From contig CAZQSZ010000001.1 in assembly GCA_964596345.1 (NCBI GenBank), positions 682,001-746,000 of the forward strand: 64,000 nucleotides of DNA, given 5' to 3'. The position numbers were made by a program, and so were the translations under genes. The notes under the pieces were generated by a model. The model did not search any database. It was not told the origin of the DNA and saw only the letters and a program-made list of their open reading frames with translations. Shown piece by piece: positions 8,996 through 18,014 of the stretch. Position 1 is the first letter of the stretch, and every line of letters starts with the position of its first letter. This stretch comes from CADEDV01 sp964596345. GTDB taxonomy: Bacteria > Bacteroidota > Bacteroidia > Chitinophagales > Chitinophagaceae.

Positions 8996-9814
8996 ATGAT
9001 GTTCTTTAAAACCCACAGAGGCCAGGTTGTCCTCAATTTCATATTCGCTTTCTTCGCTGCCGTAGTAATTCTTGGAGCGTTATTCAAAATCCGTCACTGG
9101 CCAGCTGCCGATGAAATGATCACAGCCGGTCTGTTAGCAGAGGTAATTGTGTTCCTGGTGATGGCCTTACTGGTACCTCCTCCTGAAGAACCCCATTGGC
9201 AGCGTTATTTCCCTGATATTAACGTTCACCCTGACCTTGATCCTAACTTTAAGCCTACCCCGCTTACTTTACCAGGAGCCAGCACCGGCAATCCTGCCCT
9301 TAATAAGCTGGAGGATATGCTGAAAGATGCTGATATCACACCGGCTAACTTAGGTCGCCTGGGTGAGAACTTCAAAAAATTAGGTGGTACCGTTGATAAA
9401 ATGGCTGACATCACGGACGTGGTGGCTGCTACCGGTGACTATACCGCTAAAACCAAAGAAGCTTCTGTTGCTTTAGGCCAGATGAAAGATGCCTATGTTG
9501 GTGCTGCCAACAGTATCCAGCACTTTAACCAGGCTGCAGATGGTACTAAACAATTCCACGAACAGGTACAGGTACTGACAAAGAACCTGTCTTCCCTGAA
9601 TACTATTTACGAACTGGAATTACAGGATACCAATAATCACCTGAAGGCAATGAATAAATTCTACAGCAACCTTACACAAGCTTCTGAAGCAATGCAGGGT
9701 AGTGTGGAAGATGCCAAGAAAGCACAAGACCAGATTGCTTTACTGGCAAATAACCTGGGCCGCCTGAATAATATTTATGGCAATATGCTCAGTGCAATGC
9801 AGGGTCGCAACTAA
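8996..9814 (+). CDS. gldL: GldL, inner-membrane motor protein of type IX secretion
   Basis: A 272-residue protein with two N-terminal transmembrane helices (about 12-30 and 42-60), joined by the short conserved loop FKIRHWPAADEM. A membrane-embedded Glu (E49, LLAEVIV) lies in the second helix. The remaining about 200 residues are cytoplasmic, helical and rich in Gln/Asn heptads. GldL forms the proton-driven motor with GldM in this family, and conserved charged residues in its helices are implicated in proton flow. Two adjacent ATG codons (8996 and 8999) are both possible starts. A 120-bp gap with no clear promoter precedes gldM. Confidence 0.95.
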   Translation: MMFFKTHRGQVVLNFIFAFFAAVVILGALFKIRHWPAADEMITAGLLAEVIVFLVMALLVPPPEEPHWQRYFPDINVHPDLDPNFKPTPLTLPGASTGNPALNKLEDMLKDADITPANLGRLGENFKKLGGTVDKMADITDVVAATGDYTAKTKEASVALGQMKDAYVGAANSIQHFNQAADGTKQFHEQVQVLTKNLSSLNTIYELELQDTNNHLKAMNKFYSNLTQASEAMQGSVEDAKKAQDQIALLANNLGRLNNIYGNMLSAMQGRN

Positions 9815-9934
9815 AATGTAAACTAACGGTACAAGGGTTCGTTTAATAATTCCGTATCCGTATCCCGTGATTTTTGAAAGTCACCATTTCTAAAAACCAG
9901 TTCCGTAACAGCGGAATAAAAAAAATAAATCGTC

Positions 9935-11470
9935 ATGTCTTTACCTAAAGAACCGCGGCAAAAGATGATCAACATGATGTACCTCGTTCTGACGGCCCTC
10001 CTGGCCTTGAACGTGTCATCAGAGATCCTGAATGCCTTCAAAACGGTAAATAATAGCCTGGAAAAGACCAATACCACTGTTGATAAATCTTCACAGACCG
10101 TATTTGAGTCTTTGACGGAGAAAATGTCTGAAGGGCCTACTGCTGAAAAAGCAAAAATTTGGCAGCCTAAAGCCAAACAGGTGATTGATCTTTCTAAAGG
10201 AATATTTACCTATATACAGGGATACAAAGACCAGATATTGAGAGAAGCTGGCGGAGATCCCAACAATAAAGAGAAAAGCTTCAAAGAAGATAATCTGGAC
10301 ATTGCCACCCGTATCATGGTAGAAAAAGGGGAGGGTAAGAAACTCTATGCGGCATTAGAAAAATACAAGAAAGATGTATTGGCTATTGATCCATTGATTG
10401 ATTCTGCTTTTAAAGATAATTTACAAATAGACCTTACCAAGCCTCCTACAAAAAATAAAGGTAATAACAGCTGGGAAGCCGCTTATTTCAGAATGGTACC
10501 TACTGTAGCTGCCATGACAATCCTGAGCAAATTCCAGAATGACATTAAGACTACTGAAAATAAATTGGTTTCTTTTTGTCACGAACAGGTCGGTAAAGTA
10601 TCAGTTCGTTTCGACACATATACTGCAATTCTTGGTCAAAGTTCAACTTACCTCATGCCTGGTCAGGAAATTGAGATCACTGCAGGTGTGGGTGCTTTTA
10701 GTAAATCGGCTTTACCTGTAATTACGATAGGGGGACAAAATATACCTATTGGGGAAGATGGAGCTGCTCGTACAAAACTTGCAGCCGGTGGTATCGGTAA
10801 CCGTACCATACCTGTAAGAATTGCTTTTAAAGATCAGGATGGCAATGATAAGTTCTATGAAAAAAATATTGAGTACACGGTAGGTCAGGCAAATGCTTCT
10901 ATCGCTTTGGATAAAATGAATGTGCTTTATATTAATGTTGATAACCCTCTTTCTATTGCTGCCAGTGGTGGCGGAGATGATAAGATACAGGTTAGTATTT
11001 CCGGTGGCGGTGGTTCTATTTCAAGAGTTGGTAATGGAAAATACAATGCCCGTGTGAACAGTGTAACCGATGACTGCAAGATTACTGTATCCGTTGATGG
11101 AAAAGTTGCCGGAGTTTCCCAGTTCCGTGTAAGAACGATTCCTGACCCGGTTGCCACGGTGGGTGCTTTCCCAAGTGGTGAGAACGTACCCGCAGGTGCC
11201 TTTAAAGCACAGGCCGGTGTATCTGCTTGGATCAAAGATTTCCCCTTTGAATTGAAATATACTGTACAAAGTTTCGTTGTAGAAGCTGATGATGTAGAAA
11301 CAGGAGATATAGTTGAAGCCCCTTGTACAGGAAACACATGGAGTCCAAAGGCACAATCAGCTATTAATAAATTAAAAGCAGGGTCTTTGATCACTATCCG
11401 CGATATCCGTGCTATCGGACCTGACGGCAGGGTGAGAAAATTGCCAGGTATTTATTATAATATCAGATAA
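9935..11470 (+). CDS. gldM: GldM, periplasm-spanning component of the type IX secretion motor
   Basis: A 511-residue protein. The N-terminus MSLPKEPRQKMINMMYLVLT contains the conserved family signature and leads into a single transmembrane helix (about 15-33). A large periplasmic region follows, first helical, then beta-rich domains with many Gly/Val/Ile strands (for example GGGGSISRVGNGKYNAR), ending at IYYNIR. GldM contacts the GldK/GldN ring across the periplasm. The gene is 11 bp upstream of gldN, so the two are surely co-transcribed. Confidence 0.95.
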   Translation: MSLPKEPRQKMINMMYLVLTALLALNVSSEILNAFKTVNNSLEKTNTTVDKSSQTVFESLTEKMSEGPTAEKAKIWQPKAKQVIDLSKGIFTYIQGYKDQILREAGGDPNNKEKSFKEDNLDIATRIMVEKGEGKKLYAALEKYKKDVLAIDPLIDSAFKDNLQIDLTKPPTKNKGNNSWEAAYFRMVPTVAAMTILSKFQNDIKTTENKLVSFCHEQVGKVSVRFDTYTAILGQSSTYLMPGQEIEITAGVGAFSKSALPVITIGGQNIPIGEDGAARTKLAAGGIGNRTIPVRIAFKDQDGNDKFYEKNIEYTVGQANASIALDKMNVLYINVDNPLSIAASGGGDDKIQVSISGGGGSISRVGNGKYNARVNSVTDDCKITVSVDGKVAGVSQFRVRTIPDPVATVGAFPSGENVPAGAFKAQAGVSAWIKDFPFELKYTVQSFVVEADDVETGDIVEAPCTGNTWSPKAQSAINKLKAGSLITIRDIRAIGPDGRVRKLPGIYYNIR

Positions 11471-11481
11471 TACAGAGAGCT

Positions 11482-12504
11482 ATGATAAACAAATTCGTTC
11501 GTTTCGGTTGTGCGGCACTTTTGTTATGTGTGCTGGCAGATTCAGTGGCGGCACAAAGGACTCCGCGACGCAGAGGTGGTGGCACCACGCCAACTACCCC
11601 AACAGGGGCTGAAGCACAACAGCAGACCAATAACAACCAGCCGTCAAACTATAACCCTTACGGAAATATTCCGATCCGGGTGGATTCTAGCACGGTATCA
11701 GATACAATTGTCAAAAAATCATTACGGAATGATAACGCTTTTGACAAAAGTAACCTGACAGCGAGAACTCCACTGGATTATGAACATCTGCGTTGGGATG
11801 ATGCCTTATTTGCTGAAAAAGTATGGCGTGAACTGGACCTGCGTGAAAAAATGAACCAGGTGTTCCGGTACGATGCACAGGGTGATAATGGAAGTGAGTT
11901 ATTCATCAATATGCTGTTAAAGGCGGTGAATACCGGCCAGGTTACTGCATTCTCTGATGAAAGGTTCACTACACCGATGACCATGACTGAAATACAGCAA
12001 TTAACAGTTGGTTCTGCTGATACAGTAGCGAAAACCGATGTTAATGATCCCAGTAAGGTGATCGAATATGTTGTTACAAGATCCAGCTTTGACGGTAAGA
12101 GTGTAATGAAACTCAGGATCAAAGAAGAATGGGTATTTGACCGTGAAGCCAGCAGGATGTTTGTAAGAATATTAGGCTTGGCTCCGTTAAAATCAATCTT
12201 AGGCCCTGATGGTAAAGAAAGAGGTAGCTCGGTTATGTTCTGGGTATATTATCCTGATTTGCGCCCAATGCTGGCAAAATCAGAAGTCTACAATCCTAAG
12301 AACATGGGACAAAGCCGCCAGACCTGGGAAGAATTGTTTGAAAGCAGGATGTTCAGCAGCTATATTGTAAAATCAACTATTGACAATGCTGCTAATAAAA
12401 CGCTGAGACAAATCTATCCAAGAGATCCGATCCTGGCCCTGCTGGAAGGTGATAATATCAAGGATAAAATCTTCAATTACGAGCAGGATCTCTGGTCTTA
12501 TTAA
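11482..12504 (+). CDS. gldN: GldN, type IX secretion/gliding ring protein
   Basis: A 340-residue exported protein. The signal peptide is residues about 1-24 (FVRFGCAALLLCVLADSVAAQ), followed by a disordered Arg/Thr/Gln/Asn-rich linker. The conserved GldN domain then begins near DYEHLRWDDALFAEKVWREL and ends at IFNYEQDLWSY. It builds the periplasmic ring with GldK. Position as last gene of gldKLMN, 11 bp after gldM and before a strong terminator, supports the call. Confidence 0.94.
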   Translation: MINKFVRFGCAALLLCVLADSVAAQRTPRRRGGGTTPTTPTGAEAQQQTNNNQPSNYNPYGNIPIRVDSSTVSDTIVKKSLRNDNAFDKSNLTARTPLDYEHLRWDDALFAEKVWRELDLREKMNQVFRYDAQGDNGSELFINMLLKAVNTGQVTAFSDERFTTPMTMTEIQQLTVGSADTVAKTDVNDPSKVIEYVVTRSSFDGKSVMKLRIKEEWVFDREASRMFVRILGLAPLKSILGPDGKERGSSVMFWVYYPDLRPMLAKSEVYNPKNMGQSRQTWEELFESRMFSSYIVKSTIDNAANKTLRQIYPRDPILALLEGDNIKDKIFNYEQDLWSY

Positions 12505-12533
12505 GTGTAAAAAGTACACCCAAAAATAGCTTT

Positions 12534-12562
12534 AAAAAGGCCCCGGTTACCGGGGCTTTTTT
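12534..12562 (+). terminator. rho-independent terminator closing gldKLMN
   Basis: GCCCCGG, a TTA loop, and CCGGGGC (12540-12556) form a perfect 7-bp GC stem followed by six T, with A residues upstream. Confidence 0.88.
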
Positions 12563-12683
12563 ATTACTTAAACCTTTCAGAACAAAAGAATTAAAAAAAG
12601 TTTTCAAAATCGTAAAAGTCCTATAGGAAAGTTGAATAAATGTCGTATTTTCGTCTCGGTTTTTCATAGGATATTGGATTTTA

Positions 12684-12722
12684 AAAACGGGGCTGGATTT
12701 CTATCCTGGCCCCATTTTTTTT
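12684..12722 (-). terminator. terminator for uvrC (possibly bidirectional)
   Basis: An imperfect inverted repeat from GGGGC (12689-12693) to GCCCC (12709-12713), with extra pairing GGAT/ATCC, is flanked by AAAAA on the left and TTTTTTTT on the right. It lies 24 bp downstream of the minus-strand uvrC stop and can work in both directions. Confidence 0.65.
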
Positions 12723-12745
12723 GTAGTAACCGGTACAATGAAAGT

Positions 12746-14545
12746 TCATTTTTTGAAATACGCTGCAATGATTTTTGCCTTTGATTTACCTATCCATTTC
12801 ACTAATTCTTCTTCTGTTTGCTGACTTACATTCTTAACCGATCTCAGCTGTTTTAAAAGCATATCAGCCGTTGCTTTTCCAATTCCGGGTATTTCTTCCA
12901 GTTCATTTTTAAAGGTTCCTTTACTGCGTTGCTGACGATGGAATGTGATGCCGAACCGGTGCACTTCATCCCGGATGCGGCGGATCAGTTTCAGGCTTTC
13001 ACTGTTGAAGGGTAGTTTCAGTGATTCCTGGTCGCCGCTAAAGAATATTTCTTCTTCATTTTTAGCCAAACCTACCAGGGTTGTGCGGCCAACCAGCTCC
13101 AGTTCCCGGATGGCCTCCATAGCGGCGCTTAGCTGCCCCTTACCGCCATCAATTATGACCAACTGGGGGAAATCCTGCTTTTCTTCTTTAAGCCGCTTAT
13201 ATCGCCTGTAAACAGCTTCTTTCATGGTGGCAAAATCGTTGATCCCTTCTACCGTTTTCACATTAAAATGACGGTAATCTTTTTTACTGGGCTCGCCGTT
13301 CTTAAAACATACCATTGCCGATACCGGGTAGCTGCCCTGGAAATTGGAGTTGTCAAAGCACTCGATATGTACAGGTGTCTCCTGTAATTGCAGATCGGAT
13401 TGCAATTTCAATAACAGGTTTGTTTTACTGGTTTGTTTCAGGTCCAGTTTCAGCCGTTCTTTACTCCTGATCTCTTCTATAAAATGGTTGACATTTTTTG
13501 CTGATAGCTCCAGCAGTTTTTTCCTGTCCCCGCCTTTAGGTACTGTTATGGTTACTTCAGTTTGCGGAAACTCAATAGAAAATGGAACTACAATCTCGGT
13601 GGCATCGCTGTTAAATGTTGCCCGGAGTTGTGCTATGGTGAAACTCAGTATTTCTTCAGGAGCTTCATCCAGGTGCGTCTCCACTTTATTGGTCTGTGTT
13701 TGCACAATGGTTCCTTCTCTCACCATCAGGAAATTGACATAAGCAATATCTTTTTCTTTTACAATAGAAAATACATCCATATTACCCGTCTTTGCATTGG
13801 CCACAACCGATCTTGACTGGTAATTTTCGAGGTACTCAATCTTTTTCCGGGTCAACTCCGCTTTTTCAAAAGCCAGGTTGGCTGCATGGCCCTTCATTTC
13901 TTCTTTAAAGTGGCGGATCACCGGCGATAAGCTTCCCTTTAAAAGATTTTTCAGCAATGCTAAATTCTCTTTGTAATCTTCTGCTGTTTGCAGTCCCTCA
14001 CATGGGCCTTTGCAATTACCTAAATGATACTCCAGGCAAACTTTGAACTTACCCTTTTGAATGTTTTTATCCGTAAGATTTAATGAACAGTTCCTCAACT
14101 GGATCGTCTGCTTGATGAACTCCATTAATTCCCGTACCCTTTTTACAGAAGTATAAGGTCCGAGATACTCGGAGCCATCCATGATTTTCTTCCGGGTCAG
14201 AAATACCCTTGGGAAAGGTTCATTTTTAATGACGATGAAGGGATAGGTCTTATCATCCTTCAGGTTGATATTGAACCGCGGCTGAAATTGCTTGATCAGC
14301 GAATTTTCCAGCAGAAAGGCATCTTGCTCTGAATCTACAATCGTGAATTCTATCTTGTTGATCCGTTGAACCAGTTCATGTGTTTTATAACTGGTAAATG
14401 TTTTCGTGAAATAGGAGCTGACTCTTTTGCGCAGATTTTTTGCCTTACCCACATACAACAGCTCATTGCTGCTGTCAAAGTATTTATAGATACCCGGCTG
14501 ATGCGGTATCGTTGCAGCGATATGTTGAAAATCGGCAGGAGTCAT
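12746..14545 (-). CDS. uvrC: UvrC, excinuclease ABC subunit C
   Basis: A 599-residue nucleotide-excision-repair nuclease. In order: a GIY-YIG nuclease domain (GIYKYFDSSNELLYVGKAKN, from about residue 18); a Cys cluster (CSLNLTD...KVCLEYHLGNCKGPC, about 150-182) like the iron-sulfur ligands of UvrC; a UVR helix pair (about 205-245); an RNase H-like endonuclease domain with ECFDNSNFQG and VIIDGGKGQL; and a C-terminal helix-hairpin-helix region (LEEIPGIGKATADMLL). Full length for the family. Its start codon overlaps the stop of an upstream lipoprotein gene by 4 bp, so the two are translationally coupled. Confidence 0.96.
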   Translation of the reverse strand: MTPADFQHIAATIPHQPGIYKYFDSSNELLYVGKAKNLRKRVSSYFTKTFTSYKTHELVQRINKIEFTIVDSEQDAFLLENSLIKQFQPRFNINLKDDKTYPFIVIKNEPFPRVFLTRKKIMDGSEYLGPYTSVKRVRELMEFIKQTIQLRNCSLNLTDKNIQKGKFKVCLEYHLGNCKGPCEGLQTAEDYKENLALLKNLLKGSLSPVIRHFKEEMKGHAANLAFEKAELTRKKIEYLENYQSRSVVANAKTGNMDVFSIVKEKDIAYVNFLMVREGTIVQTQTNKVETHLDEAPEEILSFTIAQLRATFNSDATEIVVPFSIEFPQTEVTITVPKGGDRKKLLELSAKNVNHFIEEIRSKERLKLDLKQTSKTNLLLKLQSDLQLQETPVHIECFDNSNFQGSYPVSAMVCFKNGEPSKKDYRHFNVKTVEGINDFATMKEAVYRRYKRLKEEKQDFPQLVIIDGGKGQLSAAMEAIRELELVGRTTLVGLAKNEEEIFFSGDQESLKLPFNSESLKLIRRIRDEVHRFGITFHRQQRSKGTFKNELEEIPGIGKATADMLLKQLRSVKNVSQQTEEELVKWIGKSKAKIIAAYFKK

Positions 14546-15126
14546 TGATTGGCTGGTTCATTCCAGGTCACTTTTACGGTTGATATTTTTTCTTCTTCCC
14601 CGGGTAATTGCCTGATTGTGGTTACCTGGAAGCTCCTGTCCACCTGCCAGAGCATTCTTTTTTGAACAATACTGTCCTTTGAGTTCAGCAGGTAATCGAT
14701 GTACAATGTCTTTACGATTGCATCGCCACCACCCAGGTTGGGCTTCACATGCATTTCCTGGCGTTGTATTACGGCTTTGGCTGGGTCTTCAGGTAAATAA
14801 GTGATGATGGCCCGGTCCATTCCTTCATCATAGCGGGATTCTTCTTTGTACTTCTTACGGTATTTTTTTTCTGCGATATCCGGCAGGTCAAGAAAATCCT
14901 TCGCCAAAGCCCTGAAATCCTCTCTTTTCATATAAGTAGTATCAGTCCTGGTGCTGTCAATGATGTCAAGTTTAAGAATGGGATATAGGGAAGTATCCAC
15001 GCCGGCTATCTGGGAATTAATATACGAATGGATCGAGATGAATTTTTGGGTTGTATCTTCTTCCTTGTCTTTGCAACTGGCGATTAATAACAGGGCCATT
15101 CCGGCTAAAAAGAGATTCTTTTTCAT
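14542..15126 (-). CDS. lipoprotein of unknown function, coupled to uvrC
   Basis: A 194-residue protein with a lipoprotein signal (MKKNLFLAGMALLLIASC, Cys at residue 18) and a polar, mostly beta-predicted mature part rich in charged residues, with segments such as YMKREDFRALAKDFLDLPDI and QKRMLWQVDRSFQVTT. No known domain is recognised. It overlaps uvrC by 4 bp (ATGA), so it is the first gene of a two-gene unit. There is no functional reason to link it with DNA repair. A -7-like box (TAATTTTA, minus strand, 15131-15138) lies just upstream. Confidence 0.8.
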   Translation of the reverse strand: MKKNLFLAGMALLLIASCKDKEEDTTQKFISIHSYINSQIAGVDTSLYPILKLDIIDSTRTDTTYMKREDFRALAKDFLDLPDIAEKKYRKKYKEESRYDEGMDRAIITYLPEDPAKAVIQRQEMHVKPNLGGGDAIVKTLYIDYLLNSKDSIVQKRMLWQVDRSFQVTTIRQLPGEEEKISTVKVTWNEPANQ

Positions 15127-15130
15127 GCCC

Positions 15131-15158
15131 TAAAATTAGCGTAAAACAAAGCTTCAAA
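15131..15158 (-). promoter_or_regulatory. promoter of the lipoprotein-uvrC unit
   Basis: On the minus strand a TTTG (in a T run near 15155-15158) is followed 16 nt later by TAATTTTA (15131-15138), which differs from TAnnTTTG only in the last base. The start codon follows 4 nt after the box, so the mRNA would be nearly leaderless. Confidence 0.4.
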
Positions 15159-15193
15159 AAAAATCCCGGCCGCAGCAAAATGCAGACCGGGAT
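15154..15193 (-). terminator. terminator after the sigma-factor/barrel gene pair
   Basis: Reading the minus strand, ATCCCGG and CCGGGAT arms (15187-15193 and 15163-15169) with a short inner stem are followed by a long T run (complement of the A tract at 15154-15162). It lies about 30 bp downstream of the minus-strand stop at 15223. Confidence 0.8.
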
Positions 15194-15222
15194 ATCTCAG
15201 CAAAGCGAGCAGTTAGTATCGG

Positions 15223-16662
15223 TTACTGATTCAGGGTAATACCGACTTTCAAACCAAAATCAAACAGATTTTCTTTCACCGGGTATTTGTTCTGGAAGCT
15301 GGACATGATCTGGTAGCGGACCTGCGGACCTATCTGCCATTTTGTTTTTCCAGCTCCATAATTCATAAAGGCTTCAATGCCTGTATTCACATTCCAGTTC
15401 CTGGTAAGCGATGGAACTTTTACATAATTTTTGAAATCCGTTGACAAAAGATAAGTCCTGTCGCTAATAATATAGGTAGGCTGAATAGTGGCAGCCATGC
15501 CGAAATAATTTGCCCTATTCCTGCCGGGAGCAAGTTTTACCTCTATGCCAACAGGCAGTGATACTGAATAGTATAAATTCTGTAACCAGTTGGACTGGCG
15601 TCCGCTTCTTGTCCGGTAAATTGTTTCTCTTGAAATAGAAGTATTTGATCCTGCGTCTAGGGCTATGGTGGCGATTTCGCCGGGGTAAGTGAATGCTTTT
15701 ATATCATACCGGCTAATATTGAACTGAAGCCCTGTTTTAATACTAATAGCTTTTGTTAATGAATATTTTGCAGCAATACCAGCCTCAAGCCCAATATCCG
15801 GTTTGTGGATTACCACATTTTTTACATCATTGTAAGCTGCAAAAGAAGGAATATTCCCGGCTGCTGCAGCTGATTGTAAAAACCCTTTGTTTTCTGATAA
15901 TTTACGGTAACTGATAGTGGGTGTAAGGTATACCTGGTAAGATATTTTTCTGGAGGGTTTGGTTTTCTTAAAACTGTTAATTACGCTTTCTATTGTAAGA
16001 GGGTATTCAGTATCCTCGTTTGATTTAATTATTGTAATGCTTTTTTCATCAGTTTTTTCAACGGCTGGAAGAGCGGTTGATTCTGTTGCTAATTCTTTTT
16101 GTTTGGAGGCGGCCTGAGTATTCGGAAGGCCGGAACCGGAATTATTTATAGAAAGGTCTTTCCGGTTTTTATTGTCCTGCAAAAGCTGTACTGTTTTGTG
16201 GGATTCCGCTGGTACATCAGCAACAGGGATAGTTGCAACAGCACGTTGATCCGTTACAAGGTTTGAAGTATTGTTGTTGCTGGGTTTATCGGCCTGCAAT
16301 TCTTTTTGAGGCTTATTGTCAAAGTTTAACGGGCGGCTGGTTGCTATATCAGCGCTGGGCTTGGATAAAGAAACTGGCTCTTTAAAATCCGTCTGTTTGT
16401 GGACTGGTATTGGAGAGTAGCCTGTTTGAGTTGTATTGGCTGGCTGGGTTTGTTTATTCGCAGGAGTGGTTAACATCACCAGGGCAACACCAGCACCTGT
16501 CAGTATTAATAAAAAGGCAAGGCCCCAGCCATACCATCTGCGGCGTGTATGTAAGGCTTTATCAATGCCCACCCACACTTTATCGGAAGGAAACATCCGG
16601 TATTGGTCTGCATTCTGCTTTACAAACTGCTCAAAATCCCTGTTGTTATAATTACTCTCCAT
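15223..16662 (-). CDS. anti-sigma-like membrane protein with C-terminal outer-membrane-barrel-like domain
   Basis: A 479-residue protein with three visible parts. (1) Residues about 1-42 are a soluble, charged N-terminus (FEQFVKQNADQYRMFPSDKV then WVGIDKALHTRRRW). (2) One transmembrane helix at about 45-65 (WGLAFLLILTGAGVALVML) is followed by a low-complexity Gln/Thr/Asn/Lys linker of roughly 165 residues. (3) From about 235 to the end there are alternating aromatic beta-strands (YQVYLTPTISYRKL ... LFDFGLKVGITLNQ), like the outer-membrane beta-barrel proteins of Bacteroidota. It follows the ECF sigma gene by 35 bp, so an anti-sigma role for the N-terminus is inferred from position. I recall similar architectures next to sigma factors in Chitinophagaceae, but sequence alone does not prove the mechanism. 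Confidence 0.65.
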   Translation of the reverse strand: MESNYNNRDFEQFVKQNADQYRMFPSDKVWVGIDKALHTRRRWYGWGLAFLLILTGAGVALVMLTTPANKQTQPANTTQTGYSPIPVHKQTDFKEPVSLSKPSADIATSRPLNFDNKPQKELQADKPSNNNTSNLVTDQRAVATIPVADVPAESHKTVQLLQDNKNRKDLSINNSGSGLPNTQAASKQKELATESTALPAVEKTDEKSITIIKSNEDTEYPLTIESVINSFKKTKPSRKISYQVYLTPTISYRKLSENKGFLQSAAAAGNIPSFAAYNDVKNVVIHKPDIGLEAGIAAKYSLTKAISIKTGLQFNISRYDIKAFTYPGEIATIALDAGSNTSISRETIYRTRSGRQSNWLQNLYYSVSLPVGIEVKLAPGRNRANYFGMAATIQPTYIISDRTYLLSTDFKNYVKVPSLTRNWNVNTGIEAFMNYGAGKTKWQIGPQVRYQIMSSFQNKYPVKENLFDFGLKVGITLNQ

Positions 16663-16697
16663 AACCAGTCAGTAATTTAGGATACGTATTCTGTTAG

Positions 16698-17279
16698 TTA
16701 TCTCTGGCTAACGGCGGCAAGCCAATCAGTCTGTTGTTTTGGTTTTAGCAAAATTCTTTTCCTTACTAATATATCCTCCAGCATAGCCCTGGCTCTTGTG
16801 TATTGGCTCCGGCTGGTACTTTCTTCAATATCCAGCATACCGGCAATTTCCCTGTGGCTGTAGCCTTCCACCGCATACAGGTTCAGAACTGTCCGGTAAC
16901 CGATTGGCAAAAGGCGGATACATTCCACCACTTGTTTTGCCTGGATGATAGCGGATACACTTTCTTCTCTTACCTGTACTCCCGTTGCATGGATAATGTC
17001 CACACTTTCACTGAACTTTTTATTCTTTTTGAGGATGTTGATACAGGTGTGAACGATAATCCGGCGAATCCAGCCTTCAAATGCCCCCCTGTTTTCGAAA
17101 GTATGTATCTGTAAAAAGACCTTGATAAAGCCTTCCTGCAACATATCTTCCGCATCCTCCCGGTTGTGTGCAAAACGATAACAAACGGCCAGCATTTTGG
17201 GGCTGTACCGGTTGTACAACTCCCGCTGAGCAGTGGTATCATTATTCAAACATCCTTTTAAGATGGCTTCCTCGGTCAT
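16698..17279 (-). CDS. ECF RNA polymerase sigma factor (sigma-70 family)
   Basis: A 193-residue sigma factor. The sigma-2 region is at about 20-85 (YNRYSPKMLAVCYRFAHNRE then DAEDMLQEGFIKVF). The sigma-4 helix-turn-helix is at about 125-175 (LPIGYRTVLNLYAVEGYSHR, EIAGMLDIEESTSRSQYTRA). Sigma-3 is absent, as in ECF members. It directs RNA polymerase to a small regulon, probably on an envelope signal. The gene downstream, 35 bp away, encodes a membrane protein that may be its anti-sigma partner. No clear -7 box was identified in the 118-bp upstream gap. Confidence 0.93.
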   Translation of the reverse strand: MTEEAILKGCLNNDTTAQRELYNRYSPKMLAVCYRFAHNREDAEDMLQEGFIKVFLQIHTFENRGAFEGWIRRIIVHTCINILKKNKKFSESVDIIHATGVQVREESVSAIIQAKQVVECIRLLPIGYRTVLNLYAVEGYSHREIAGMLDIEESTSRSQYTRARAMLEDILVRKRILLKPKQQTDWLAAVSQR

Positions 17280-17397
17280 AAATTCCCTTTGGTTGCCTGT
17301 AATTTAGACAATTTTCAGGTACAAATGCTGCACGGGATTGTAAAATTTGGGCTCAAAAAAGACCTGTCCGGGAAGGTATAATGGGGATTCGGGAATT

Positions 17398-17967
17398 TTA
17401 CTGACGTTGTTTTTTTCTGCTTTTTCTGAGTCTTTTTGGACCATACCACAGCCACAAACCCGAAAGAATCAGCATCAAAAGTGATAGACCCATGATCAGG
17501 GTATAAGTGATTTTAGCTCCATCATTGCCCGTGTTGAAGAGTTTATCAAACAAAGAACCATCGTGCAGATGCTCAATAAAATCACTTCTTCTCGTTTCCA
17601 TTAAAAGAAGCCGGCCGGTTGTTCCGTCAAGTTGTAATCCATGATAATGATGTTTGAAAACAAACTTGACAATTCCTTTTTGAGGCCGGATATCAATCCT
17701 GTCTATTTCTGGCGACAGGTCAGCTGCAACAGAATCATGTAAAATCCGGACGGCAATTTTTTCAAGGCTGTCGATGGGCAGCCAGGTGGCCAGGTCGGAG
17801 GAAAGACCTTTCTGGGTGGGTGCCAATAAACCCGTTTGTTTTTTTATACCTAATAATAAACCGGTAACAGCTATTACCAGGAAAAAGGCAAAAAGGAAAA
17901 TAGCGATCTTCCGGTGCAGCCACCGGAAAAAACGAATTATCCTGGCTTGTAGTTGAGTCGTTTGCAT
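17398..17967 (-). CDS. PepSY-associated transmembrane protein
   Basis: A 189-residue protein with a basic amphipathic N-terminus (RIIRFFRWLHRKIAIFLFAF), a first transmembrane helix (about 18-42), a PepSY-like periplasmic part containing FKHHYHGLQLDGTTGRLL, and a C-terminal helix (about 155-178) followed by a Lys/Arg-rich tail. Small PepSY membrane proteins are often encoded beside TonB-dependent siderophore or heme receptors, as here. They may act in reduction or release of the imported iron compound, but this is family-level inference. A terminator-like hairpin sits between the receptor gene and this one. Confidence 0.8.
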   Translation of the reverse strand: MQTTQLQARIIRFFRWLHRKIAIFLFAFFLVIAVTGLLLGIKKQTGLLAPTQKGLSSDLATWLPIDSLEKIAVRILHDSVAADLSPEIDRIDIRPQKGIVKFVFKHHYHGLQLDGTTGRLLLMETRRSDFIEHLHDGSLFDKLFNTGNDGAKITYTLIMGLSLLMLILSGLWLWYGPKRLRKSRKKQRQ

Positions 17968-17974
17968 AAAAATT

Positions 17975-18010
17975 AAAAAAGCCTGTCCTGTGTGGGCAGG
18001 CTTTTTTTCT
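17975..18010 (-). terminator. terminator between TonB receptor and PepSY gene
   Basis: GCCTGTCC (17981-17988), a short loop and GGGCAGGC (ending at 18001) pair with one G-U. On the minus strand the stem is followed by TTTTTT. It begins 4 bp after the receptor stop and ends about 14 bp before the PepSY start, so it probably reduces readthrough into PepSY. The flanking T run on the plus side also allows bidirectional use. Confidence 0.75.
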
Positions 18011-18014
18011 GGAT

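Noticed and set aside
12600..12722. Possible small RNA (TATTTTCG box followed by a hairpin with T tract)
   Set aside because: The -7-like box lacks a partner at -33, and the hairpin is well explained as the uvrC terminator on the minus strand.
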